A stretch of DNA of 57,195 nucleotides, taken from Arthrobacter sp. SO3. Its GTDB lineage: Bacteria > Actinomycetota > Actinomycetes > Actinomycetales > Micrococcaceae. Both the position numbers and the translations under genes were made by a program. A model generated the notes under the pieces. That model saw only the letters and a list, made by a program, of their open reading frames with translations, searched no databases and was not told the DNA's origin. Positions 32,369 through 41,692 of the stretch are shown in pieces. Within the stretch, counting starts at the first letter, position 1. Each line of letters opens with the position of its first letter. Location of the stretch: NCBI RefSeq assembly GCF_020532825.1, contig NZ_MQTS01000042.1:1-57195 (forward strand). Reading direction: 5' to 3'.

Positions 32369-33661
32369 ATGCCTACGATCACCCCCACGTTGCGCGGCCG
32401 TCTGTTCGCCGCCGCCGCAGCGCTCTTCCTCGTGGCCACCACGGCTTCCTGCGGCGCCGGCGCCCGCCCGGAAACCGGCGCCCCGGCGGCGCCGGCAGAC
32501 ACCGGGAGCAGCCCCGGGACGGCAGCGGCGCAGAGTCCGGGAACGACGGCGGCAGCGTCGCCGTCGGGCACCCCGTCGCCGTCGCCGACCGCTTCGCCGA
32601 CACCGGGGAAGGGTCCGGCCTGCGCGGCCGTCCGCTGCACCTCGGTACTGGTCACCGGGGACATGCTGGTCAATGCCCAGCTCTGGGAGCAGGCCCGCAC
32701 CGACGCCATGGCCGCCGGCGCCAAGGGCCTGGACTTCGGCCCGATCCTCGAGGGCCAGCGCCGGTACATCGACAAGAGCGACCTCGCGGTCTGCCATCTG
32801 GAAACGCCCGTGGCGGTTCCAGGCGGCCCCTTTTCCGCCTATCCTTCGTTCAACGTTCCGCCGCAGATCACCACGGCTGTCCAGCAGGTCGGCTACCAGG
32901 CCTGCACCACCGCGAGCAACCACACCGTTGACCGCGGCACTGCAGGGCTGCTCCGCACCCTGGACGCGCTCGACGCCGCCGGGCTGCAGCACACCGGCTC
33001 CTACCGGAGCGAGGAGGATGCCCGGGGCATCATGATCCTGCCGACCGCCGGGGCGAAAATTGCCGTGATCGATGCGACCTACGGGCTGAACGGGCAGCTC
33101 CCCGAGGCGGCCTGGCAGGTGGACATGCTCGACCCGGAGGTCATGATCGCCAAGGCCAAAAAAGCCCGCGCCCTGGGCGCGGACATCGTACTCGGCGCCA
33201 TGCACGCCGGGGACGAGTACTCCAGCGCGCCCAACGCCGAGCAGGAAAGCGCCGCCCACGCTCTCGCGGACAGCGGCCAGTTCACCATGATCTACGGCCA
33301 CCACACGCACTCGGTGCTCCCGATCGAGCAGTACAAAGGGACCTGGATCGCCTATGGCCTGGGCAACGGAATCACCGAACTCTCGCCGGACTATGTGGTG
33401 AACAACGAGGGCCTGCTGCTCAGGGCCCAGTTCAGCCAGGACGCCGCCGGGAAGTGGGCCGCGTCCGACCTGGCCTGGGCGCCGTCGGTGATGGTCCGCG
33501 GACCCTACCGCTGGTGTTCCGTGGCAGCAGACGCCCCGCAGGGCCCCTGCGCCGGCGCAGCAGCCGACGCGGCCACCCGCCAGCGCACCCGGACCGTGGT
33601 CGAGTCGATGGGGGCCGCGGCTGCGGGCGCCCACGAGTTGCTCATCACCAGGGAACGCTAG
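32369..33661 (+). CDS. CapA-family putative lipoprotein
   Basis: The 430-residue protein starts with a lipoprotein signal (RGRLFAAAAALFLVATTASCGAG) with a probable lipidated cysteine, then a Thr/Pro/Ser/Ala spacer to about residue 90. The CapA/PgsA metallophosphatase-like domain follows: VTGDMLVN, CHLETPVA, ASNHTVDRGTAGLLRTLDAL, HAGDEYSS and IYGHHTHSVLPIEQYKGTWIAYGLGN. CapA proteins act in export or anchoring of polyglutamate or other polymers; no pgsBC genes are nearby, so the substrate is open. ATG at 32369 is chosen; ATG at 32360 is an in-frame alternative. Confidence 0.88.
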   Translation: MPTITPTLRGRLFAAAAALFLVATTASCGAGARPETGAPAAPADTGSSPGTAAAQSPGTTAAASPSGTPSPSPTASPTPGKGPACAAVRCTSVLVTGDMLVNAQLWEQARTDAMAAGAKGLDFGPILEGQRRYIDKSDLAVCHLETPVAVPGGPFSAYPSFNVPPQITTAVQQVGYQACTTASNHTVDRGTAGLLRTLDALDAAGLQHTGSYRSEEDARGIMILPTAGAKIAVIDATYGLNGQLPEAAWQVDMLDPEVMIAKAKKARALGADIVLGAMHAGDEYSSAPNAEQESAAHALADSGQFTMIYGHHTHSVLPIEQYKGTWIAYGLGNGITELSPDYVVNNEGLLLRAQFSQDAAGKWAASDLAWAPSVMVRGPYRWCSVAADAPQGPCAGAAADAATRQRTRTVVESMGAAAAGAHELLITRER

Positions 33662-33804
33662 GGTTTGCCGGAAGGACGCCGGAGATCCGGCCAGCATCTT
33701 TGAGGACCTGCGGATCTTGCCCTGACAACAACCGGCGCATACCGTGGTGATGACGCGAGGGGCCTGAGGGGCCGGCTCCTGTCACCACCGGACCGGAGGC
33801 TTTC

Positions 33805-34641
33805 GTGGGCAGACTATCGACGGCGGACCTGGAAACCCGGAGCGGGACCTTCCCGAACGGCATGGACTACCTGAGCCTGGGCAACGGCGCGAAAAACCTC
33901 CTCTTCATCCAGGGCGGCCCCGGGAGCACCGTTCCCCAGGGGATGCTGCGCCGGATGCTCCGGCGGCAGTTCACCCCCCTTTTCCAGGCCGGCTACTCCG
34001 TCTGGATTGTCACCCGGCGCCGGGGGATGCCGCCGGGGCACAGAGTCGCCGACATGGCGGATGACTATGCGCAGCTGATCGCCGATGAGTTCGGCGGGCG
34101 CGTGGACATTGTCGTGGCGGAGTCGTTCGGCGGCATGATCGGCCAGTATCTGGCCGCGCGGCATCCCGAATCCTTCGACCACATGGCCATGGTGGTCACC
34201 GCTGCGGAGCTGAGCGACTGGGGCAAGGACGTCGATTCCCGGATGGCGCAGGCCCTCGCCGACGGGGACACGGACGGGGCCGGAATGGTCTTCGCCGAGT
34301 ATCTGATCCCGAATGAGCGGCTGCGCTGGCTCCGGGGGCTGCTCGGACCGGTGATCAGCCGCCTGCTGCTGACCGGGGGCGGCTATCCGCTGGAGGACGT
34401 TTTGACCGAAGTCGAGGCAGAGGTCGGATTTAATTCCCGGACGGTGCTCCCGCTCATCCGGCGGCCTGTGCTGCTGCTGTGCGGGGGGTCGGATCAGTTC
34501 TTTCCGCAGGACGTTGCACGTGAGACCGCCGGGCTCATCCCGGACTGCACCCTCATCTGGTACGAGGGGAAGGGCCATGTCCGGGCAGCCTCAAGCAGCC
34601 GCATAGCCCGGGACGTCCTCGCGTTCATAGGTCCTGGCTGA
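33805..34641 (+). CDS. alpha/beta hydrolase fold protein
   Basis: The 278-residue protein has oxyanion-loop FIQGGPGS, the nucleophile elbow VAESFGGMIGQYLA, a late acid in LLLCGGSDQFFP, and the catalytic histidine in YEGKGHVRA, all in the order of an alpha/beta hydrolase. There is no signal peptide. Substrate unknown. GTG at 33805 follows GGAGGCTTTC. It stands alone, in the same direction as the CapA-like gene and convergent with the methyltransferase gene. Confidence 0.85.
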   Translation: MGRLSTADLETRSGTFPNGMDYLSLGNGAKNLLFIQGGPGSTVPQGMLRRMLRRQFTPLFQAGYSVWIVTRRRGMPPGHRVADMADDYAQLIADEFGGRVDIVVAESFGGMIGQYLAARHPESFDHMAMVVTAAELSDWGKDVDSRMAQALADGDTDGAGMVFAEYLIPNERLRWLRGLLGPVISRLLLTGGGYPLEDVLTEVEAEVGFNSRTVLPLIRRPVLLLCGGSDQFFPQDVARETAGLIPDCTLIWYEGKGHVRAASSSRIARDVLAFIGPG

Positions 34642-34653
34642 ACGGCGCCGTGG

Positions 34654-35490
34654 CTAGGGCGTGGCGAAAATGTCGGTGTGGCCGATTGCGGCCTGGCCCG
34701 GCTCCCGGCGGGCGGCCAGCCAGCCGTCGACTTCTTCCGGTGTCAGCTCCTGTGTCTCCAAAGCGGCTGCGGCGATGCCGGTGGCGAGTTCGTGCCGGAG
34801 ATCCGGATCATCCGGTCCGAGCAGCCAGGGCGAGCCGGCGGTGTGCACGGCGTAACCGCGCGCCTCGAGCAGCCCGGACAGCACAGCCGCGGCGCGCGGG
34901 CCGGTAGCCGGACCGAAGCCTTTGTCCCACTGCTGGTGGCTGTTGAACGCGCGAAGCACACGCCCGTCCTGCGGGTGGGGTGGCTGCCATTCCTGCCGGC
35001 CGTCGTAGCTCAGGACGGTGTAGAGCGGCAGCCCGGCCGCGCCGAGGGCGGCCGTGAAAAGCTCCAGCCACGGCTCCGAAACCAGGTCGAACAGTGCGGC
35101 GGCCGTGACAAGATCAGGCGCCGGCGTCAGCACTTGCGCCAGCTCACGGGTGAGGTCAGCCTCGACGAAGCTGACGTTGACGTGCTTGTGGTCCTTGCGC
35201 AGCCGGAGGAGGGCGCCCTCGGTCCGGCTGTCGTCAGCCCACTCGACCAGGCGGTGCCGGGCCAAAGTCAGCAGCTGCGCGTCGTAGTCCACCAGCCGCC
35301 AGGACTGGTGGTCCGGCAGGAACTTCGCGGTGCCCCGCAGATTGGACCCGGAACCGCAGCCCAGATCCACCACGCTGACGTGACTGCGTGCCGCGAAGTG
35401 GGCAGCCATCTGCTGTTCCAGATCCGCATCCCGGGCCCGGTGGTCGGCCGGTTCGCGCAGTGCCAGCCACTCCGGGCTGAAAGCGCTCAT
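34654..35490 (-). CDS. class I SAM-dependent methyltransferase
   Basis: The 278-residue protein has motif I VVDLGCGSGSNLRG, a motif II acidic residue in WRLVDYDAQLL, VSFVEADLTREL and LVTAAALFDLVSEPWL. These show a Rossmann-fold methyltransferase with an unknown acceptor. Its ATG overlaps the TGA of the upstream glycosyltransferase gene (ATGA), so they are one unit and may act on the same product. From memory, related glycosyltransferase-methyltransferase pairs sit in pterin-associated clusters in other actinobacteria, but no such partner is present here. Confidence 0.85.
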   Translation of the reverse strand: MSAFSPEWLALREPADHRARDADLEQQMAAHFAARSHVSVVDLGCGSGSNLRGTAKFLPDHQSWRLVDYDAQLLTLARHRLVEWADDSRTEGALLRLRKDHKHVNVSFVEADLTRELAQVLTPAPDLVTAAALFDLVSEPWLELFTAALGAAGLPLYTVLSYDGRQEWQPPHPQDGRVLRAFNSHQQWDKGFGPATGPRAAAVLSGLLEARGYAVHTAGSPWLLGPDDPDLRHELATGIAAAALETQELTPEEVDGWLAARREPGQAAIGHTDIFATP

Positions 35491-36599
35491 GCCGCGTGCT
35501 CCGGGAGCAACCGGGCAACGGCGCGCACGGCGCCAGCGACCCGGCTGGCCGTGTCGGACCAGAGCGGAAGAGTCTGCCCGGCCGCCCAGGAGCGCTCCCC
35601 GAGGATGGCGAGTTGCTGCGGACCGGTCATGAGCAGACGGAGCGCGGTGCCGAGGGCGAGCGGGTCACCGGGCGGGACCTTGACGGCCGCTTCGTCCGGC
35701 ACCGTCTCGGCGGCGGCCCCGCCGGTGGTGCAGATAATCGGCAGGCCGTGGGACATGGCCTCGGCCAATGCCATGCCGTAGCCCTCATAGAGGGAGGGCA
35801 TGACGAAGAGGTCGCTGGAATGGTAGGCGGCGTCGAGTTCATCTGCCGTCAGGACACCGGCAAATGTGACCCGCTCGGCAAGGCCGTGGGTCTCGACGAG
35901 GGCTGCCACGCGGGTGTGCTCGACCGGGTTCCGGTGCGTCTCACCGGCGATGGTGAGGTGCCAGTCCAGATCAGTCAGCTGGGAAAGTGCCGAGGCAAGG
36001 ACGCCATAGGCCTTGCGCGGGGAGACTGATCCGACGCAGAACAGTTCCGCCCCGCGCGTGCGGCCGGAACCTTCTGCGCGGCGCGCTGGGAGTGTCCCCG
36101 GACGGGCGACCGTGATCTTTCCGGCCGGGACGCCGTAGTCGCGGGTCAGCGTCCGGGCTGTCATTGCGCTGGTGGCAATCACGTGCGCTGCACATGCCAG
36201 GGCGTGGCGCTCGGTTGTCTCAAGCAACCGGCGTTCGTCTTCCTGGAGCCCGGATTCCAGTGCCAGTGGGTGGTGGACGAGGGCCACGATCCGATGGCCG
36301 GTCCCTTGTCGCAACCTCTCGAGCAGCGTGTCCGGGAACGCGCCGAACGCGAGTCCGTCCACCAGGACGGTGGCCCGGTCGTGAAGCGACCCGAGGAGGC
36401 CCCTGGTGTGTTCAACGTCAGCTGCGGTGGGAGTCGGCCACGAGCCCGGGAGCTGAAGGTGCTGCACCCGGATGCCGGAGCCAGGCAGGTGCGCCAGGAG
36501 GCTGCGATCGTAGGCGTAGCCGCCGGTGGGCGCTGAGAGGTCGCCCGGGATGGCGAAAACCAGTTCGGGATCTGGATCGGCAACCATGGCGGACTCCAT
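35487..36599 (-). CDS. glycosyltransferase family 4 (GT-B fold)
   Basis: The 370-residue protein has the GT4 features: an N-terminal AIPGDLSAPTGGYAYDRSLL glycine loop, the domain linker region VGSVSPRKAYGVLASAL, VTFAGVLTADELDAAYHSSDLFVMPSLYEGYGMALAEAMSHGLPII with the E-x7-E motif (E261 region), and TGGAAAETV. It transfers a sugar from a nucleotide donor; the acceptor is unknown. ATG at 36599 gives the longest form and 36587 is an alternative. It is coupled by overlap to a methyltransferase gene. Confidence 0.85.
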   Translation of the reverse strand: MESAMVADPDPELVFAIPGDLSAPTGGYAYDRSLLAHLPGSGIRVQHLQLPGSWPTPTAADVEHTRGLLGSLHDRATVLVDGLAFGAFPDTLLERLRQGTGHRIVALVHHPLALESGLQEDERRLLETTERHALACAAHVIATSAMTARTLTRDYGVPAGKITVARPGTLPARRAEGSGRTRGAELFCVGSVSPRKAYGVLASALSQLTDLDWHLTIAGETHRNPVEHTRVAALVETHGLAERVTFAGVLTADELDAAYHSSDLFVMPSLYEGYGMALAEAMSHGLPIICTTGGAAAETVPDEAAVKVPPGDPLALGTALRLLMTGPQQLAILGERSWAAGQTLPLWSDTASRVAGAVRAVARLLPEHAA

Positions 36600-36683
36600 T
36601 TCGAGCGACGGTTATGCGACAGACCGCGGGGCGCGGCGCGCGAGACCCATGCTACCCGGATACCTCACACCGCGCCTTGGCCC

Positions 36684-37508
36684 TCAGCGCGGGCGGCGGG
36701 CGGCGTGTTCCCGGGCGAGGATCGCGTAGGAGTCGTCCGGGGCCCCGGGGGAAAAGCTGCCGTATTTGCGTTCGACGGCGGTCCGGATCAGGAAGTCCGC
36801 CAGCGCCGGGTTCTTGGGCAGCAGGGAACCGTGCAGGTAGCTCGCCACGATGTTGCGGTAGCGGGCGCCTTCCTGGCCGTCGTTGCTGTTGTTGCCGGTG
36901 CCCTTGGCGGCGGTGCCCAAGGCGGAAACGCCGGGACCGAGAGTGGTCTGGCCGCTGTGGTTCTCGTAGCCGAGGACGGTGCCGAACTCGGGGGAGGATA
37001 CGGACACGTTGCCGATCAGCCGCTGGTCGGTGCCGTGCGTCTCCACATCCAGGATGCCGATCCCGGGGATGACGGACCCCGTGCGGGTCTTGAAGAACTT
37101 CCCGAACAGCTGGTACAGGCCGCAGATCACCAGCATGGGCGTGCCATTCTCGGCCAGCTCCTTCAGGACGGACTCACGCGACAGCAGGTCATCCTGGATC
37201 ACCAGCTGTCCGCTGTCCTGTCCGCCGCCGCCAACGATCAGGTCGACCTTCGCCGGGAACTCGTCGCCGACGTTGTATTCGAGCAGCTCCGGGGTGTAGC
37301 CATGCCAGCGCAGCCGCTGTGCCAGCACCAGGGCGTTGCCCCAGTCGCCGTAGATGTTCATGTCCCGCGGGTACAGCTGCACGACCCGGATGGTTCCCTT
37401 GCTGGGCGCGGGGGAGTCCTCCGGCGGAAGCTCGTGCCCGAAGGAGAGCGGCGGGTGCCCGGCGTCGTTGGACGGCACGGACGCGCCGGCCGGGGACTGG
37501 GGGGTCAT
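36684..37508 (-). CDS. gatD: lipid II isoglutaminyl synthase, glutaminase subunit GatD
   Basis: The 274-residue class I glutamine amidotransferase supplies ammonia for amidating D-Glu in lipid II. The nucleophile is the cysteine of LVICGLYQLFGKFF, and the histidine lies in ASYLHGSLLPKNP. GGGGQDSGQ is the family's oxyanion-side motif and IGNV...GYENHSGQT is typical GatD. Forty extra residues at the N terminus are Pro-rich and not conserved, so translation might start later. Its ATG overlaps the murT stop (ATGA), making a stoichiometric pair. Confidence 0.93.
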   Translation of the reverse strand: MTPQSPAGASVPSNDAGHPPLSFGHELPPEDSPAPSKGTIRVVQLYPRDMNIYGDWGNALVLAQRLRWHGYTPELLEYNVGDEFPAKVDLIVGGGGQDSGQLVIQDDLLSRESVLKELAENGTPMLVICGLYQLFGKFFKTRTGSVIPGIGILDVETHGTDQRLIGNVSVSSPEFGTVLGYENHSGQTTLGPGVSALGTAAKGTGNNSNDGQEGARYRNIVASYLHGSLLPKNPALADFLIRTAVERKYGSFSPGAPDDSYAILAREHAARRPR

Positions 37509-38809
37509 GAGACCACCTCCACTGTGGTGATTTTGGACAGCTCGCGGCGGATGGCCAGCATCGCTGTGTAGGTGCAGAAGACCCGCTTGGGTTTGTCCTT
37601 GGCGGCGCTGATGAAGGCGGCCAGTGCGGGCGCAATCTCGGTGTTCACCGCGCCGATCGGGACGTCGTCATACTGCAGGCGCAGCGCCATGTCGTAGGCG
37701 CGGGAGCCGCTCAGCTGGTCCACGCCGCCCTCGCGGAGGGTGTCGAATTCGACGTCCCACAGCCAGGACATGTCCCGGCCGTCGGCGTAATTGTCGTTGA
37801 TCGCGATCATCGTGGCGTAACCCGCGGCGGGAAAGGACTTCAGCCCGAGGCGGAAGCCGCTGGGGTTTTTCACCAGCACCAGGTCCAGCGGCAGGCCGTC
37901 AACGACGAGGCTTTCACCGCGTCCGAACGCCGGCGCCACCTGGGACAATGCCTTCAGCAGGCCCTCGTTGTCCGCAACGGCGCTTTCTCCCGGGACAGAG
38001 TCCCTCACCGCGATGGCCCGGGCCAGTGTCAGCGCGGCCGCGGCGTTGAAGATGTTGTAGACGCCGCGGAGCTTCATCGCCGTGGTGGCCGTGACGCCGT
38101 CGTACTCAAAGTCCGCGTCCGCGGCACCCACCCGGCGCAGCACGACGTCGGCGTGCGGCCTGGCGGGAGCCGGCGGTACCGGGCTGCCGGGGGCCGCCCG
38201 CAGCTCGTCGTCGTTCGGGAAGGTGCTGAGCAGGGAGTCGTCGAGCCCGAAGTAGAGGACGTCGGGACCGTGGACGGTTTCCGCGATCCGGGCGACGCGC
38301 GGGTCCTCGCGGTTCAGCACCACGGTCCCCGTGGTCTTGGAGGCGATGTGCTGCAGCAGCTGCGCCGTCTTGTCGATCTCGCCAAAGCGGTCCAGCTGGT
38401 CCCGCAGGACGTTGAGCAGGAGGCAGTAGCGCGGCGGAACCTGGTTGACGAAGTGCACCGCGTGGGCCTCGTCCAGCTCCAGCACGGCGACGTCCGCGGT
38501 CAACCGTCCCCGCCAGTCCACCTCGCCGAGCAGCGCCGCGGCCACGCCGCGGGTGAAGTTGCTGCCGGTGCGGTTGGTGAAGACCTTCAGCCCCTGGCTC
38601 TCGAGCAGTTCCACCACCATCTTGGTGGTGGTCGTCTTGCCGTTGGTGCCGCTGACGACGGCGACCCCGTGCGGCAGCGTCGACAGTGTCCTGCGCATAA
38701 AGCCAGGGTCGATCTTTTCGACGACGAGCCCGGGAAGGGCCGAGCCTCCGCCCCTAAGCCGGGAGACCCGGCGGACGAGCTTGCCGAGCGGAACGCTGAA
38801 GTAAAACAT
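37505..38809 (-). CDS. murT: lipid II isoglutaminyl synthase, Mur-ligase subunit MurT
   Basis: The 434-residue protein activates the D-Glu carboxylate of lipid II with ATP, and GatD's ammonia completes amidation to D-isoglutamine. Mur-ligase motifs are seen: the ATP loop [13 protein letters not shown] at about residues 51-63, [24 protein letters not shown] and [17 protein letters not shown]1727 is the C-terminal part, with VLVKNPSGF and [20 protein letters not shown]. The four zinc-ribbon cysteines known in S. aureus and pneumococcal MurT are absent: no cysteine occurs between about residues 130 and 415. ATG at 38809 is chosen. Confidence 0.93.
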   Translation of the reverse strand: MFYFSVPLGKLVRRVSRLRGGGSALPGLVVEKIDPGFMRRTLSTLPHGVAVVSGTNGKTTTTKMVVELLESQGLKVFTNRTGSNFTRGVAAALLGEVDWRGRLTADVAVLELDEAHAVHFVNQVPPRYCLLLNVLRDQLDRFGEIDKTAQLLQHIASKTTGTVVLNREDPRVARIAETVHGPDVLYFGLDDSLLSTFPNDDELRAAPGSPVPPAPARPHADVVLRRVGAADADFEYDGVTATTAMKLRGVYNIFNAAAALTLARAIAVRDSVPGESAVADNEGLLKALSQVAPAFGRGESLVVDGLPLDLVLVKNPSGFRLGLKSFPAAGYATMIAINDNYADGRDMSWLWDVEFDTLREGGVDQLSGSRAYDMALRLQYDDVPIGAVNTEIAPALAAFISAAKDKPKRVFCTYTAMLAIRRELSKITTVEVVS

Positions 38810-38901
38810 GCTTTGTAATATATCCCAGCGGCGGCATGGAAGCCCGCCGTGAAGCGGCACCGCGTGCCCGGTCGAACGGAACCGCGCATTATGCTGTTCG
38901 G

Positions 38902-39603
38902 ATGACCAACCCCTCTACTGTGCCTCCTTCCCGCGTGGGAACAGGTCTCCGGATCGGCGTCCTCGCCCTCCAGGGCGACTTCCGGGAGCACCTGCACGCG
39001 ATGGAAGCAGCCGGCGCCGCGGGCGTCAGCGTCCGCCGGCCGGCCGAACTCGACGGCCTCGACGGCCTCATCATTCCCGGCGGCGAATCGACCACCATCG
39101 ACAAGCTGTCCAGGGCGTTCGGGCTCCGCGACCCGCTGCGCCAGCGCATCCGCGACGGGCTGCCCGTCTACGGCTCCTGCGCAGGGATGATCCTCCTCGC
39201 CGATGAGATCGCCGACCCCGCGAAGGACCTCGCCGGCAACCCGCAGCAGACGTTCGGCGGGCTGGACATCACGGTGCGCCGGAATGCCTTCGGCCGGCAG
39301 CGTGAGTCGTTCGAGACGGATCTCGATTTCAAGGGCCTCGACTTCAGCGCCACCGCGGACGGGGTGGCCCCGGTCCATGCCGTCTTCATCCGCGGACCCT
39401 GGGTGGAACGCGTCGGCGGCGGCGTGGAGGTCCTCGCCACGGTGGAACCATCCAGGGCGTCCCACCCCGAGGCCCTGGCCGGGACGGCTAGAATTGTAGC
39501 TGTGCGTTCCGGCAAGCTGCTTGCCACCTCCTTCCACCCGGAAGTGACGGGGGAGAAGCGCGTGCATGAATTGTTTATTCGAATGATCAGAGGAGAAGCG
39601 TAA
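38902..39603 (+). CDS. pdxT: pyridoxal 5'-phosphate synthase glutaminase subunit PdxT
   Basis: The 233-residue protein releases ammonia from glutamine for PdxS. It has [29 protein letters not shown], the nucleophile cysteine in [24 protein letters not shown] and the histidine-glutamate pair in [21 protein letters not shown] at 38902 leaves a 16-residue leader before the conserved start. It diverges from murT (92 bp) and leads into yebC 3 bp later, so it probably heads the yebC-ruv unit. pdxS is 8.8 kb upstream. Confidence 0.96.
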   Translation: MTNPSTVPPSRVGTGLRIGVLALQGDFREHLHAMEAAGAAGVSVRRPAELDGLDGLIIPGGESTTIDKLSRAFGLRDPLRQRIRDGLPVYGSCAGMILLADEIADPAKDLAGNPQQTFGGLDITVRRNAFGRQRESFETDLDFKGLDFSATADGVAPVHAVFIRGPWVERVGGGVEVLATVEPSRASHPEALAGTARIVAVRSGKLLATSFHPEVTGEKRVHELFIRMIRGEA

Positions 39604-39606
39604 AGC

Positions 39607-40362
39607 ATGTCAGGCCACTCCAAATGGGCGACGACCAAGCACAAGAAGGCCATCCTCGACAGCCGCAGGGCCAAGTCGTTCGCCAAGCTGATCAAGAACA
39701 TCGAAGTTGCCGCGCGCATGGGCGGCCCGGACCTTGCCGGCAACCCGGGCCTGGAACTTGCCGTCACCAAGGCCAAGAAGACCTCGGTTCCCGCTGACAA
39801 CATCGACCGCGCCATCAAACGCGGTGCCGGCCTCACCGGCGAAGTCGTGGACTACACCGAGATCATGTACGAATGCCGCGGGCCGCAGGGCTCCGCGCTG
39901 CTGATCGAATGCCTCACGGACAACAAGAACCGTGCAGCCTCCGAGGTCCGGCTCGCCATCTCCCGCAACGGCGGCACCATCGCCGACCCCGGATCGGTCA
40001 GCTACCTCTTCTCCCGCAAGGGCGTTGTCTCGCTGCCGAAAAACGGCCTGACCGAGGACGACGTCCTGATGGCCGTCCTCGACGCCGGCGCCGAGGAGGT
40101 CAAGGACAACGGCGACAGCTTCGAGATCCACTCCGAGCCGACCGACCTCCAGGCCATCCGCGATGCGCTCAAGGACGCCGGCATGGAGTATGACACCGAC
40201 GAGGCTGAGTTTGTGCCCTCCATGCAGGTGCCGCTGGATCTCGACGCCGCCAAGAAGTTCATGAAGCTCGTGGACGCCCTCGAGGAACTCGACGACGTCC
40301 AGAACGTCTACAGCAACGCCGACCTCAGCGACGAAGTGCAGGCCGCCCTGGAAGCCGAGTGA
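39607..40362 (+). CDS. yebC: YebC/PmpR-family protein
   Basis: The 251-residue protein begins [25 protein letters not shown], the invariant YebC opening, and contains [36 protein letters not shown] and [13 protein letters not shown]. Family members have been described as transcription factors and, more recently, as ribosome-associated helpers of proline-rich translation; which applies here is open. It sits 3 bp after pdxT and overlaps ruvC by four bases (GTGA). Confidence 0.95.
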   Translation: MSGHSKWATTKHKKAILDSRRAKSFAKLIKNIEVAARMGGPDLAGNPGLELAVTKAKKTSVPADNIDRAIKRGAGLTGEVVDYTEIMYECRGPQGSALLIECLTDNKNRAASEVRLAISRNGGTIADPGSVSYLFSRKGVVSLPKNGLTEDDVLMAVLDAGAEEVKDNGDSFEIHSEPTDLQAIRDALKDAGMEYDTDEAEFVPSMQVPLDLDAAKKFMKLVDALEELDDVQNVYSNADLSDEVQAALEAE

Positions 40363-40937
40363 CCCTTCGCGTCCTCGGCGTCGATCCGGGCCTCACCCGC
40401 TGCGGGATCGGCGTCGTGGACGTCGAAAAGAACCGCCGCGCCACCATGGTGGCGTTCGGCGTCGTCGGAACATCACCCGAGGAAAGCCTGGACCAGCGCC
40501 TGCTGGTCATCGCCACCTCGATCGATGACTGGCTGGACCGGTACGAGCCCCACGTCCTCGCGGTCGAACGCGTGTTCTCCCAGCTCAACGTCAGCACCGT
40601 GATGGGCGTTGCCCAGGCCTCCGGCGTCGTGATCGCCGCCGCAGCCCGCCGCGGCATCCCGGTGGCGCTGCACACCCCGTCCGAGGTCAAGGCCGCCGTC
40701 ACCGGCAGCGGAACGTCCAACAAGGATGCCGTCACCAAGCTGGTGACCAAGATCCTCCGGCTCGACGCCCCGCCACGGCCGGCCGACGCCGCCGACGCCC
40801 TCGCGCTGGCCATCACCCACGCCTGGCGGGCCGGGAGCGGCGCCGCCGTAGCGACGACAGGCCCGGGGAGCCTGTCCCTGACCCCGGCGCAGCGGGCGTG
40901 GGCCGATGCCGAGGCAAAAGCGCGCCGTACACGCTGA
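40359..40937 (+). CDS. ruvC: crossover junction endodeoxyribonuclease RuvC
   Basis: The 192-residue enzyme cuts Holliday junctions. The first catalytic aspartate is in [16 protein letters not shown], the glutamate in LAVERVFSQ, and the final acidic pair in [19 protein letters not shown] at 40359 overlaps the yebC stop. The last 25 residues are a poorly conserved basic tail. A 107-bp gap with a possible SOS box separates it from ruvA. Confidence 0.96.
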   Translation: MTLRVLGVDPGLTRCGIGVVDVEKNRRATMVAFGVVGTSPEESLDQRLLVIATSIDDWLDRYEPHVLAVERVFSQLNVSTVMGVAQASGVVIAAAARRGIPVALHTPSEVKAAVTGSGTSNKDAVTKLVTKILRLDAPPRPADAADALALAITHAWRAGSGAAVATTGPGSLSLTPAQRAWADAEAKARRTR

Positions 40938-40974
40938 ATGTCCGGCTGTCCCACAGTAGAACTTGGTAGGGTAT

Positions 40975-40990
40975 TCGTAGATATGTTCGG
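40975..40990. promoter_or_regulatory. possible SOS box before ruvA
   Basis: TCGTAGATATGTTCGG keeps the right half-site GTTCG and part of the left half of the LexA consensus TCGAAC-N4-GTTCGA, with three mismatches. Its position in the ruvC-ruvA gap makes it plausible. Confidence 0.4.
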
Positions 40991-41044
40991 ATAGCCGGGT
41001 CTTTCCCGGTTCTATCTTTCAGCTGAATTTTCAGGAGCCCGGCT

Positions 41045-41692
41045 TTGATCAGTTTTCTCCGCGGAACCGTAGCGCACGTCGGCCTGTCCTCCGCCGTGAT
41101 CGACCTCAACGGCGCCGGCATGAGCGTCAACGCCACGCCGCAGACCCTCAGCAGGCTCCGCACCGGCGAGGAGGGGAAACTCTTCACTTCCCTGATCGTG
41201 CGCGAGGACTCCCTGACCCTGTTCGGTTTCGGCAGCGACGACGAACGCGAAGTCTTCGATGTCCTGCTCAGCGTCAGCGGCGTCGGACCCCGGCTGGCGC
41301 TGGCTGTCCTGGCCGTGCACGAGCCCGAAGCGATCCGCGTGGCGGCGCACTCCGGCGACGGCAAGGCCTTCACCAAGGTGCCGGGCATCGGCCCCAAGGT
41401 CGCCGGCCGGATCGTGCTCGAACTGGCCGGAAAGCTGGTGCCGCACGGCACCGGCGCCGGCTCCCCGGCGCCGGCAGCATCCTCCGAAGCGGTCTGGAAG
41501 CCGCAGGTCGTTGCGGCCATGACGAGCCTCGGCTGGTCCGAGAAGGACGCCACATCCAGCATCGAGAAGTCACTTGCTGATTCACCCGAACTGGCCGAGA
41601 AGGGCAACGTCGCCGAGATCCTGCGCGCCACCCTCCGCTGGCTGGGCCAGGATGGCGCCCGCGCCGGGAACCGGGTAGGCGCCCGTGGCTGA
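41045..41692 (+). CDS. ruvA: Holliday junction DNA helicase subunit RuvA
   Basis: The 215-residue protein binds the four-way junction and loads RuvB. It has the OB-fold start [25 protein letters not shown], helix-hairpin-helix motifs in [16 protein letters not shown] and [19 protein letters not shown], and a C-terminal RuvB-binding domain from about residue 160. TTG at 41045 has AGGAG 7 nt upstream. It overlaps ruvB slightly. Confidence 0.95.
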   Translation: MISFLRGTVAHVGLSSAVIDLNGAGMSVNATPQTLSRLRTGEEGKLFTSLIVREDSLTLFGFGSDDEREVFDVLLSVSGVGPRLALAVLAVHEPEAIRVAAHSGDGKAFTKVPGIGPKVAGRIVLELAGKLVPHGTGAGSPAPAASSEAVWKPQVVAAMTSLGWSEKDATSSIEKSLADSPELAEKGNVAEILRATLRWLGQDGARAGNRVGARG

